NCBI GenBank assembly: GCA_020152595.1
Contig: JAIGNY010001444.1
Span: 322,501-386,500 of the forward strand
DNA length: 64,000 nucleotides
Direction of reading: 5' to 3'
DNA from: Chiridota heheva
Taxonomy: Eukaryota > Echinodermata > Holothuroidea > Apodida > Chiridotidae
In this document: positions 36,062-47,546 of the stretch, piece after piece
Layout: each line of letters begins with the position of its first letter
Numbering within the stretch: position 1 is the first letter of the stretch
The notes under the pieces: generated by a model
Seen by the model: the letters and a program-made list of their open reading frames with translations, nothing else
The model's database searches: none
What the model was told of the DNA's origin: nothing
Made by a program: the position numbers and the translations under genes

Positions 36062-37815
36062 TTGAAGTAGGAAGTGGAGAGTCACAGTCGTAGGAAGTGG
36101 AGGGTCACAGTCATAGGAAGTGGAGGGTCACAGTCGTGGGAAGTGGAGGGTCACAGTCGTAGGAAGTGGAGGGTCACAGTCGTAGGAAGTGGAGGGTCAC
36201 AGTCATAGGAAGTGGAGGGTCACAGTCGTGGGAAGTGGAGGGTCACAGTCGTAGGAAGTGGAGGGTCACAGTCATAGGAAGTGGAGGGTCACAGTCGTAG
36301 GAAGTGGAGGGTCACAGTCGTAGGAAGTGGAGGGTCACAGTCATAGGAAGTGGAGGGTCACAGTCGTGGGAAGTGGAGGGTCACAGTCGTATGAAGTGGA
36401 GGGTCACAGTCATAGGAAGTTGAGGGTCACAGTCATAGAAAGTGGAGGGTTGCAGTCGTAGGAAGTGGAGGGTCACAGTCGTAGGAGGTGGAGGGTCACA
36501 GTCATAGGAAGTGGAGGGTCACAGTCGTATGAAGTGGAGGGTCACAGTCGTAGGAAGTGGAGGGTCACAGTCGTAGGAAGTTGAGGGTCACAGTCATAGA
36601 AAGTGGAGGGTTGCAGTCGTAGGAAGTGGAGGGTCACAGTCGTAGGAAGTGGAGGGTCACAATTGTAGGAAGTGGAGGGTCACAGTCATGGGAAGTGGAG
36701 GGTCACAATCGTAGGAAGTGGAGGGTCACAGTCGTAGGAAGTGGAGGGTCACAGTCGTAGGAAGTGGAGGGTCACAGTCGTGGGAAGTGGAGGGTCACAG
36801 TCATGGGAAGTGGAGGGTCACAGTCGTAGGAAGTGGAGGGTCACAGTCGTATGAAGTGGAGAGTCACAGTCGTAGGAAGTTGAGGGTCACAGTCATAGAA
36901 AGTGGAGGGTTGCAGTCGTAGGAAGTGGAGGGTCACAGTCGTAGGAAGTGGAGGGTCACAGTCGTAGGAAGTTGAGGGTCACAGTCGTGGGAAGTGGAGG
37001 GTCACAGTCGTAGGAAGTGGAGGGTCACAGTCGTGGGAAGTGGAGGGTCACAGTCGTATGAAGTGGAGGGTCACAGTCGTAGGAAGTTGAGGGTCACAGT
37101 CGTAGAAAGTGGAGGGTTGCAGTCGTAGGAAGTGGAGGGTCACAGTCGTAGGAAGTGGAGGGTCACAGTCGTAGGAAGTGGAGGGTCACAGTCGTATGAA
37201 GTGGAGGGTCACAGTCGTAGGAAGTGGAGGGTCACAGTCGTAGAAAGTTGAGGGTCACAGTCGTAGAAAGTGGAGGGTTGCAGTCGTAGGAAGTGGAGGG
37301 TCACAGTCGTAGGAAGTGGAGGGTCACAGTTGTAGGAAGTGGAGGGTCACAGTCGTGGGAAGTGGAGGGTCACAGTCATGGGAAGCGGAGGGTCACAGTC
37401 TTAGGAAGTGGAGGTCACAGTCGTAGGAAGTGGAGGGTCACAGTCGTAGGAAGTTGAGGGTCACAGTCATAGAAAGTGGAGGGTTGCAGTCGTAGGAAGT
37501 GGAGGGTCACAGTTGTAGGAAGTGGAGGGTCACAGTCGTGGGAAGTGGAGGGTCACAGTCGTGGGAAGTGGAGGTCACAGTCGTAGGAAGTCGAGGGTCA
37601 CAGTCATAGAAAGTGGAGGGTCACAGTCGTAGGAAGTTGAGGGTCACAGTCGTAGGAAGTGGCGGGTCACAGTCATATGAAGTGGAAGGTCACAGTCGTA
37701 GGAAGTGGAGGGTCACAGTCGTAGGAAGTGGAGGGGAAACAGACGTAGGAAGTGGAGGGGAAACAGTCGTAGGAAGTGGAGGGGAAACAGTCGTAGTAAG
37801 TGGAGGAGAAACGGG
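36062..37815. repeat. 23-bp G-rich minisatellite with higher-order variants
   Basis: Around 75 units of GTAGGAAGTGGAGGG + TCACAGTC. A variant pair (GAAGTTGAGGG then AGAAAGTGGAGGGTTGC) recurs with GGGTTGC at about 36447, 36608, 36907, 37114, 37275 and 37481. Spacings are 7, 13, 9, 7 and 9 units (the last minus 1 bp, because of a short unit). The last four units change to GGGGAAACAG. Confidence 0.97.
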
Positions 37816-37879
37816 GAAAAACTTTTCCCTGAGAGGATTTCAACTTCCTGGTTGGTTTTATTCTTGCAAGATGGGAGGT

Positions 37880-38220
37880 AAAATTGGGAAATGATTACAA
37901 ACAAAATTGTAAAATTGAAGGAACATTTGGTAAAATTGAAGGAACATTTGGTAAAATTGAAGGAGAATTTGGTACAATTGAAGGAAAATTTGGTCAAATT
38001 TAAGGACAATTTGGTAAATTTGAAGGAAAATTTGGTCATATTAAAGGAAAATTTGGTCAAATGTAAGGAAAATTTGGTAAGAATATTGAAAATTAGCCTA
38101 AAATATGGCAACCTTTCGCATAAACTGAAGGAAATTACCCATAATCTGAGGGAAATTTCCCATAAAATGAAGAATTTTTTTGGAAATGAACGAAATTTCT
38201 CAAAAACGAATGAAAATTGA
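37880..38220 (-). repeat. Degenerate GAA-rich minisatellite
   Basis: Loose 19-22-bp units: AAATTGAAGGAACATTTGGT, then AAGGAAAATTTGGTCA and GAAATTTCCCATAA variants. Belongs to the same TTC/GAA family as 10855-11310. Confidence 0.9.
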
Positions 38221-38455
38221 GTGAGATTTCCTGATTAGCAGCCAAGTGGAAACTTATTTACCAGTGCGATTTTCCCACTTGTTAACCAGGAAATTGTTTG
38301 ACTTCTTCCCCCCGAGGTGTTCTTTCTGCACCTCTGGGGTACCCGCAAATTTAAATATATTAATTTTGGGGTTTAAAATTTATACCTTAATAGCTTTGCC
38401 CCCTAGAGTGGATTGTTGCTTCCTAACAATGGAATCCTGGCTATGCCACTGCTGT
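38221..38455. mobile_element. Possible DNA-transposon end fragment
   Basis: Ends in CCTGGCTATGCCACTGCTG, a typical right end of hAT-like short elements, preceded by a CCCCCTAGAG segment. No matching left end found. Confidence 0.4.
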
Positions 38456-38694
38456 AGATAAGGTACTTGTAACTGTTCATCTTACTTATATTTTGCCTTC
38501 GATTGTAAATAATATATGAAAACAACTGATTCAAAAAGTGTATTAAAAGAGAGACCTAAAAGAAAACCCCATTTTTGATTTGCAAAATAAACCAAAGAAT
38601 GTTGGCCTCTCCTTACCTGTCACTATGGTGATGAATTGTAGGAACTTGTGATAAAAGTTGGATGAAAAGGATCAAAATTGGCTTAGGGGTGACG
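38456..38694. other. Non-coding stretch
   Basis: Nothing recognised. Confidence 0.5.
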
Positions 38695-39493
38695 GGACAA
38701 TTGTAACAAGTGTCAATTGTAACAGCGGTCATTGCGGAACCATATATAGTAAGAGTATGCACTCTTGTGATGCAGTGTCTGCATGCGTAGCCGTCTTGTC
38801 TATCTATAGTATATGAACTACAGACGAAGACCTATCTGTGAAAAATTTAGTCGTTGAAAATCATTTTAAGAGCAAGTAAATTTCTATACTTTAAGGGCTC
38901 ACATGAAAAATATGCAGTGAATGATTAAGCCACATACACAAGGAAGGAGATGATATTTGCTTCAAAATGTAGGCAGTAAAACATGTCTGCCGATACTTCG
39001 TTTTCAGTGTGTTTAACAGAATAGCATTGAGTTTCTTTGTAGGGTGAATTGTAACATCAGTGGAACTTGACACTGTTTGTATGATGTTAGTACCCAATCC
39101 GCGAAAAATATCTTCCCAGAAAGCTTTTATAGAATATAGATTGAAATTGATATCCAAATACATTAATAACAACCTTTACCACACTTATTTTGATATAGGT
39201 AGTCAAATGGATATTTCAGTGTGAAAATAATTCAAGAAGAGTTGTAAGTGTATTCAAAATTTAAAATGTTACAATTGACCCTTCATGCTGTTACAATTGA
39301 CCCTACATATGGGGGTCAAATGTAACAAAATTTGCTCTTGCAAATGCAGAGGGCTAATATTTTGCATACAATAATTGCTCAGTTCACTACCTGTCATTGA
39401 AATTGTAATACCCAGCACCTATTTATTGACACTTGACTTGTTTATTGTACATTGCGCCTAAGTGAGTTTTACCTTTTTTTGTTACAATTGTCC
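38695..39493. mobile_element. Putative TIR element with TGTTACAATTG ends
   Basis: Left end GGACAATTGTAACA (38695-38708), followed by TGTCAATTGTAACA (38711-38724). Towards the right are inverted TGTTACAATTGACCC words (39268, 39289) and finally TGTTACAATTGTCC (39480-39493). About 800 bp with no coding capacity. No target-site duplication is obvious. Confidence 0.55.
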
Positions 39494-39649
39494 GCACTCT
39501 TCCCTACCCAATTGTCCGCACTCTCCCTTACTCAAGACGGTGAGCAGTGTCCTCAGTCATGACAGCATTTACTTGTTCAGTTTTGTTAAATCTTTTTTTT
39601 CTTCAAAAATTATAAAGGAACTTATGATAGATGGGCACTGGCAGAGTAG

Positions 39650-40839
39650 CAGTGACGTGGTGGCAAGGGCAGGGGGAAATAGGTGACTACCCCCTCTTTC
39701 CCCCTTTCTCCCAGCGAAACTTTTCGAGGGGGCGCCAAAATCGTCTTGAGAAAACAAATTAGGCCCTGGGAAAATTTACGTGTTGATCAATAGCTTCTTC
39801 CTATACTATTAAGCAAGTAATATTCCATTTGTTAGTCCAAAAGCGCATGAATTTTCCACAGAAAAAAACAATTTTCTCGCCATTGGCACTCGAGCGAGCC
39901 CCTGCATTTCGCGCTCGGACAGAAACGAATGCATGGCGATAGCTCGTCGGCAATATGAAGGGCAAACAACTTGATTGAATACAGCTGGTTGAAGCTTTTC
40001 GAGAGGGCGCCGAATGCTCACAGGGGCGCAAAAATTGTTATGAAAATATACTCTTGTAAACTTTTTATTCTCAACGTTGTAAATATTTTTTCTCAAAGCT
40101 TTATTCTTACATTAGAAAGATGAAAAACATTCCTAGACCCCAATTAAAGACACATATTGAAGTCAATGGGATCCTGCATTTAAACATTCATTCCAAAATA
40201 ATATTCCTTTTAAGTAACTTTAGTTTCCTTCATTTTCAGGATATTTTCTTCATCCATCCATCCATCCATCCATGTTCATTTGTAGTAGGCGCCTTTTCCA
40301 TAGGATACAAAGCGCCCAGAATGCTGCCCCAAAGTTCAGTAAGTAATACATGATTAAAAAAGAAAAGTCCTGAGACGTGTTTTGAACTGTCCAAGTGAAC
40401 TGGCATGGCGAATGTGTGAAGGCAAAGAGTTCCAAACATGGGAACAATCAATATTTAGGCAGTTTTCTTTAATTGTTGGGAAGTTTTTCTTCACTTTTGG
40501 GGAAATTTTCTTCATTTTCGGGATATTTCCTTCATTTTCAGGAAATGTTTTTCATTTTCTGAAATTTTTCTTTAATACTTGTGGACATTTTCTTCAATTT
40601 TTAGGAAAGTTTACCAAAGCAGCGCTTCCGGAGGCTTCGGCCCCTGGACCCCTTCCAGGGCTTTGACGGTACCTAGATCCGAAACACTAATTTTAAGCAA
40701 TTTCCTAAACGGTTCATGGCAATTTACTTCTATATGCCCAACGTTTTACTCTCATGAGCGTTTTTTTCGGAGGCGCCAAATTTTCTTCCTCCCCCCCCCC
40801 TCCCCTTCCCTCAGTAAAACATGACCCACCACGCCACTG
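39650..40839. mobile_element. hAT-like non-autonomous DNA element, copy B
   Basis: Perfect 8-bp target-site duplication CAGAGTAG at 39642-39649 and 40840-40847. Inverted ends CAGTGACGTGGTGG and CCACCACGCCACTG (one mismatch). Length 1,190 bp, no transposase. Shares left and right thirds with copy A at 923-2105. The middle holds a TCCA microsatellite (40250-40273), a separate block at about 40285-40455 absent from copy A, and a TTC-rich minisatellite (40440-40620). The near-identical duplication suggests a younger insertion than copy A. Confidence 0.9.
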
Positions 40840-40847
40840 CAGAGTAG

Positions 40848-41680
40848 TACATGCTATGTGCAAAATATTCGCCTGTAAAACAAATATGAAATTTAAGATA
40901 CATCGCCTAAATTATCACTTCGAGTGTTAAACTTAGTCACAATATTGTCTGATTGTGGCAGGAATGCATATAGGTAGCAACTAAGATGTAGCAACTAAGA
41001 TTTGCTGATATTTCTGAAGCTGTGCAAATGTTACAATCATGCTACCTTTTAATCCATTATTTCCACCTAATAAGTATGCTTTGATAAGAAGCACAGCACT
41101 GTCTTTGAGTGTAAGACAGCATTTGACAGAAGTTGCCCGAGAAGATGAAGTGGCAGCATTTATGATAACATCAGAAGTCACTCAATAATGCATAGTGTTT
41201 CGAGGGGTAGAACACTTAATTTAGATTGAGGCAAACAATTTCTGTGATTTGGAGGTAGATAACTAAATGCAATTTTTCATAGTGATTTATTTGCGGTTAG
41301 AGTTTATGAAAATTGTTTACAAGATAGCTTAAAACAAATATCAAGTAAAGATGAATTGCAATCAGCACGACTAAATGAACTAAAGTTAATTTTATAAATC
41401 GAAAAAATAACTAACAGATGGAAAAAATACTATTATTTCATGTGTACAAAAATAAAGCGCAATATACTCTAAGCATGTAAAGTTATTGCTCAAAACACCA
41501 CGGATCTAATATCATGTGAATCTAATAGAAAAGTTTTGCTATGATTATTTTAATTTCAAAATTCTTGCGATTCTAAGACTTTTATTTGTTTTATATGCGA
41601 CACAATTGAAGATTGCCCAATAAATTGTTGGATTCTACCAGAAATACCCTTGGAATTTCTAGAAATACTCATTCATTTTT
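40848..41680. other. Non-coding stretch
   Basis: Nothing recognised apart from a short doublet (AGCAACTAAGAT at 40977 and 40989). Confidence 0.5.
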
Positions 41681-42986
41681 GGTTCCGATGCGATAGCATC
41701 AAGAACCTATGCGGTCATGATGGTGTATGTATGGGTGGGAGTGTGGCTGTATGTATGTGACGGTCAGTTCGTAAACGCGAGATCTCAAGAACGATCAAGT
41801 GGATTCATGTCATATGTAGTACACAGATAGCCCATGGCGCGTAGATGTGCCCTATTGTTTTTGACGGAAATGTTATGCATATTAATGAGTAGGTGCATGG
41901 GGCTTAATGTAAAAATCTTGAAATGTTCATATTTAACGGCATGTCTGTTTTGTTTCATATTTGGTATAATTATGATGTTAGCTGATGTGTAAATGTTTAT
42001 GATGTAAAAACGTTGAATTTCATTAGTATGCATAGTGGGCGGAGCTTAATATGATTTTGCTGAAAAAGCTTGTAAATACGGTATCTCAAGAACGGTAAAC
42101 TGGATTCTTGTCATATTTGGTACACAGATAGCCCATGGTCTGTAGATGTGCTCTATTATTTTGCTGGTGATATGCATATTAATGAGTAGGCGGGGCTTAA
42201 TATAAAAATCTTGAAATGCTCTTATTTTGACATTCACATGTCTGTTTTGTTTCATATTTGTTACATTAATGATGTTAGCTAGTGTGTATGTGTTCATTGT
42301 ATACAAACGTTGACTTTCATGAATATGCGTAGTGGGCGGGGCATAATATGATTTTGTAAACAAAAAGCTTATTAACACGATATCTCAAAAACTATGAACT
42401 AGATTTACGTCATGTTTGGTACACGGAGAGCGCGTGGTCTGCAGATGTGCCCTAGTGTTTTTGATTTAGATATCATGCATATTGATGAATGGGCGGGGCT
42501 AAAATGAAAATTTGGTAAGAGTTATAAATGAGCAAGTGTATGTCCGTTCGCGTCATATTGGGCACGATAATAATGTTGGTTATTGTGTACATGCTAGTGT
42601 TGTCAACATAAACCATTAATATGCATGGTAGACGTGGCTTACTGTGAAAGTGCTAACGGATGCAAACACCATACTGTATCTCATGAACGGTATATCGCAT
42701 TTATGCCATATGTCGTACACAGGTGGTTTATGGTCTATATATATGTTCTAATAGATTATTGGTAGATTATTGAGTCGGTGTTTTTATGCATTATACTTGC
42801 TATGGTAATGTTAATTATTGTGCACATGCTAATGTTGTCAACAGGTTATATTTCATTGATCTGCATGGTGGGTATGACTTATAAATAAATATCATGGAAC
42901 AAATATTTCATGATATGCAATGACATAATAGTTAATACAAAACTTGCAAATCAATCAGCATATGAAAGAAAAAAAGCATCGACACC
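41681..42986. repeat. Hairpin-capped repeat, copy 3
   Basis: Opens GGTTCCGATGCGATAGCATC, which contains the hairpin GATGC-gata-GCATC, and closes AAGCATCGACACCA, a near-inverted match of the opening. Inside are about four units of about 300 bp, marked by GATCTCAAGAACG (41782), GTATCTCAAGAACGG (42081), GATATCTCAAAAAC (42379) and a decayed one near 42675. GGCGGGGC boxes recur (42190, 42336, 42491). Confidence 0.85.
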
Positions 42987-44989
42987 ACAACACCTTTTGG
43001 TTCTGCTTAATGCATAAGATCAAATTAATACCATATACTAAATCCATACAATTTTTACTTCAGTGAAGATATTGAGATGAATATTGGATATGAGAAAGTG
43101 ATTGCGATTCTTCAGTGGATGAAACTGAAGCAAAAAATATGAGAAAATCATGGCCCATAGAACCAACTTTTCTTTATTTTCTATCTACTAACACATTTGC
43201 AGCGAGCAGGCCAATACTTTACAGTTGGTTTGCTTCTAATTGAAAATCAGTTGAACATTCATTATTCAAAACTTTTTTTTTTTTGATAAGCTTGATAGAC
43301 TTGATTTAATCTGTCACAGTAGTAGTGTAGTTATATTTTAAGGTAGTTTTGAATATTACTTTGTTTACAGGGGAAGGGTGTCGAGGACATTAAGCATTTT
43401 TGTGTGATTCATACTTAAAAGAAAGATGAAATGCAAAATGCCATCATATTTTGTCTTTCATCATTAATTGATTACTACTGTCATTTTCAGTCTTTGCGCC
43501 CGATCTGAAAAAATGGTTTTTAACAGTCTAATGTCATTTATAGAAATTCAATTCAGTTTGGAGCAACTCTGGAGGTGGATTGATTAGATTTGATCAGATT
43601 TACAAATGGAGAAAGATTATCATGGACTGCTGTTTTGAATTTGGTTACTGAAACTATATATGCTTTCAAGTTTCCCCTTGAAGTAGCATAGCCTACAGCA
43701 CTTACTGGCGTCCTGTTTTCACTCCAAGGTTGCAGCTGTCTCATCTTCCTCCTTAATGCACTTCATTCATTTCATACAACAGTCTCAGTTCATATAATAG
43801 TCCTTTGTAAATATGTAATGTCTGTATCTACTGCCTGGAGTGGGAATGTAATCTTTTTATTTTGTTGACGCTTTCAGATTGATAGGATTTGTGTTAAATG
43901 AGACTGGCATTTCATTTTATTCCTCAGTGTAATTTAGAAGGATTGCCAGACCACATATATTTCATTAGACCGAAGTGATTTCATCGATATGTTTTCCATA
44001 AATGATTTAATAATGATAACTTGTTAAAGCACATTAAAGTGCAGGCCCCATCATCAGAATTGACAAAGTTGTTTCGTTCAACTTTCTGTTTTCTTCTCAG
44101 ATCTAGGATTGTTATCATGTGGAGATATTTATGATGAACACATATTTCTGAATAATCAGTTAAGTGGGGCACTGTGGGCTGTGAGATGCTGAAAAGCCAA
44201 AACACATGCCCAAATTTAGTGGCAATTGGCTGTAAAACTGTTGCAATTAACACAAATTGCAACCATTTTGAACCTATGCCTGAAATTAGATGAATCTGTG
44301 TAAAGATACATAACAATATTTATTCCCTGGTGCCCCTAAAATCTGTTAGTGTCTTGCGTACATGCCTTTGTCCTATTTGATTTTCTTGCCATTTTGTGCT
44401 CCAAGCATGACATCATATCAAAACTATGTTTGCTTGCTCGATTGGTTTAGACTTCTATCAATCATAAAGGGTTGGCAAACAAAGATTTGTATCTTGTGCA
44501 TGTAGTCATTGCTAAGTTAGCTTGTATATTTTACATAGCTGGAAAATCGTCATCCCGGATTTCAAAAAGTAATTAGTCAGGAAAGAAAGGGTCAAACTCT
44601 CCATTCGATATTACACAATTTCCCCAATGGATGTTCATATTTTCATTACCCCTAGGTGGGAGTTTAATGACTCTCCAGTCTATTCTTCTAAGAGTTTGCT
44701 ATTTCAGGATTGAGGCCTTTCTTTCCTGTTTGTAATTATGAATATCGACGCTTTAAATAAGTGAGATTTGAAACGTGTATTTTACTGATGGGTCGTTATT
44801 TCAGCCATTCCGATGTGCAGTGACAGAAAGTAGGTCAGTTTATTACAAGGTCTTGTTGTTTAAAAACTAGTTTAAAATATACTTTACCCCTCAACAAGAT
44901 GGAGCATTGTCGTTATCATATGACTGTTAATTCATTTGTTTATGTGCATTTTTAGCACAAAACCACCATATAGCGTAATACTTTGGATT
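42987..44989. other. Non-coding stretch
   Basis: Nothing recognised. Confidence 0.5.
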
Positions 44990-45592
44990 ATGGGTGCGTC
45001 TAAAACGAGGATCTCTAAAACGACTAAAGATAGATCACAAAAAAATCTCTATTTCCCACTGAAATTACCGAAAAAGGATTAATGTCAATTTCTCAACATT
45101 GCCTATAGTTCAAGCTCTTCTTTTTCTGTTTTGGTACTTCGTTTTAGAGACTCATTGTTTAAAGTCTTTTCGAAAGTTACAATGGAAAAATCAAAACTAA
45201 GTTCGCAAATTTTGAACGTATTTTGCTAATTTTTCATTAACTCTTCCCTTTTCTATTTTAGCGGTCTTTGTTTTAGAGATTTTCCTATATTGCACATCTC
45301 TATAAAGAAGCATCAAAAATCGAAAAAGGAAGACCTTGAAAAATAGACTGCAAGAAATTGGAAGAATTGACTGTCTGATTGTAAGTCGTATTCGGTAATT
45401 ACAATTGGTAATTAGACATGTATGTGGTCTTCTATCTTCGTTTTAGATTGGGTCTTGGGTTTAGAGAATGTTAGTCTATGTCTAGAAATGTTTAAAAAAT
45501 TTACTATAAACCTTTTTCGGTAATTACAATGGGAAAAGTAGAAAATGTTTTGGTCTTCGATCCTCGTTTTAGCAGTTCAGAGGTCTTCGTTT
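44990..45592. repeat. Scattered CTTCGTTTTAGAG words before the 40-bp array
   Basis: TCTTCGTTTTAGA, TTGTTTTAGAGATT, TCGTTTTAGCAG and inverted CTCTAAAACGA words are scattered here. They resemble half of the 40-bp unit that follows and may be its source. Confidence 0.6.
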
Positions 45593-46556
45593 TAGATGTG
45601 TGTTGTCTTCTCTGTTTTCAGTCTATGTTTTAGAGATGTGTGTGGTTGTTTCTGTCTTCGGTCTATGTTTTAGAGATGTGTGTGGTCGTCTCTGTCTTCG
45701 GTATATGTTTTAGAGATGTGTGTGGTCTTCTCTGTCTTCGGTCTATGTTTTAGAGTTATGTGTGGTCTTCTCTGTCTTCGGTCTATGTTTAGAGATGTGT
45801 GTGGTCTTCTCTGTCTTCGGTCTATGTTTTAGAAATGTGTGTGGTCTTCTCTGTCTTCAGTCTATGTTTTGGAGGTGTGTGTGGTCTTCTCTGTCTTCGG
45901 TCTATGTTTTAGAGATGTGTGTGGTCTTCTCTGTTTTCGGTCTATGTTTTAGAGATAAGTGTGGTCTTCTCTGTTTTCGGTCTATGTTTTATAGATGTGT
46001 GTGGTCATCTCTGTTTTCGGTCTATGTTTTAGAGATGTGTGTGGTCTTCTCTGTCTTCGGTCTATGTTTTAGAGATGTGTGTGGTCTTCTCTGTCTTCGG
46101 TCTATGTTTTGGAGGTGTGTGTGGTCTTCTCTGTCTTCGGTCTATGTTTTAGAGATGTGTGTGGTCGTCTCTGTCTTCGGTATATGTTTTAGAGATGTGT
46201 GTGGTCTTCTCTGTCTTCGGTCTATGTTTTAGAGTTATGTGTGGTCTTCTCTGTCTTCGGTCTATGTTTTAGAGATGTGTGTGGTCTTCTCTGTTTTCGG
46301 TCTATGTTTTAGAGATAAGTGTGGTCTTCTCTGTTTTCGGTCTATGTTTTATAGATGTGTGTGGTCATCTCTGTTTTCGGTCTATGTTTTAGAGATGTGT
46401 GTGGTCTTCTCTGTCTTCGGTCTATGTTTTAGAGATGTGTGTGATCTTCTCTGTCTTCGGTCTATGTTTTAGAGATGTGTGTGGTCTTCTCTGTCTTCGG
46501 TCTAAGTTTTAGGGATGTGTGTGGTCGTCTCTGTCTTCGGTCTATGTCTTAGAGGT
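45593..46556. repeat. 40-bp minisatellite
   Basis: About 24 units of TCTATGTTTTAGAGATGTGT + GTGGTCTTCTCTGTCTTCGG. Variant blocks recur in the same order: GTATATG with GAGTTATG at 480 bp (12 units), and GATAAGTG with TATAGATG and GGTCATCTC at 360 bp (9 units). This shows block duplication inside the array. Confidence 0.97.
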
Positions 46557-46965
46557 CTTCGGTTAAGACATATTTGTGGATTACTTTGAAAAGTCGCGGT
46601 CAAATAGCCTGGAGGTGTGACTCAGAAGCGAAGGTTCATCTTGAATTAGTGTTCAAATGGATAACCTCGACCTAGTTTAAAGGTCATGTGGTCAAATCAC
46701 AAACTGTCAACCGATAAACATTTAATGAAGGACTATTTATTTATTCTTAGGGTCATGGGATTGAATTCAGGATTTTCTTGAAAGCACTCTTCTACAGTAA
46801 TAAGTTATTCAACCGTGATGATATATAAGGAATTCCTGCTTTATGCTACCAACATTAATGAGGTTGAATTAGTAACTTTAGGTGTTATGAGAAACTACTT
46901 CAAGCAGATAATATTAGCTCATATTTCTGAAACTTAATTTGTGCAAAAAACGTTCTGAACTTTTG
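46557..46965. other. Non-coding stretch
   Basis: Nothing recognised. Confidence 0.5.
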
Positions 46966-47546
46966 AAGGATTAGTTCAGTGGTCAAGCAAGTTTATCTTA
47001 TGTGAAAGAGGACTTAAAAGGGAACAAAGTGGGGAAGAAAGCATTCAACAATCTTATTCCCTTAAGGAGATATTTAAGTTTAAAGCTCTGTCTTATCTGT
47101 GTAGACATGACTGGTATAATAAGTCTACTGCGCCCGAATCCTCACCCTCACATTCTAAACAATTATTAAAGTATTTTTTTAAATAATTTATTTAAGTTTT
47201 TTACTGTTTGAATTATTTTTCCTCAAACTTCTTCAAGTGATATATTATAATTACCCTTTACCAGATTCTGTTTTACTACTTCCTGATATATCCAATGGTT
47301 TGTAAGCAAAAAAATCGCATGTCAAATTATGATAAAATACATAAAGGATTTGAGGCTGTGACGTCCGACTAGGTGTGTGTTCTTCACACACCTAGTCTAA
47401 TTTCAGTCGTTGCCTCGTTTCTACACAAATATTACCAAACTTTAAACTTAGATATCTCCTTAACCAAATAATGTTTTTCACTGTTTTGTTTCTTTGGAAG
47501 TGCTCTTTTTATAAGATGGACTTACCTGACCCCTGAACTAATCCTT
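46966..47546. mobile_element. MITE-like element with long terminal inverted repeats
   Basis: Left AAGGATTAGTTCAGTGGTCA and right TGACCCCTGAACTAATCCTT are inverted matches that extend to about 45 bp (through TTATCTTAT-like text). Length 581 bp, no coding capacity. Contains a perfect 13-bp hairpin at 47367-47397. A diverged relative lies at 18344-18856. Confidence 0.85.

Noticed and set aside
45720-46472. Frames encoding repeated CVVFSVFGLCF-like peptides
   Set aside because: Translation of the 40-bp minisatellite.
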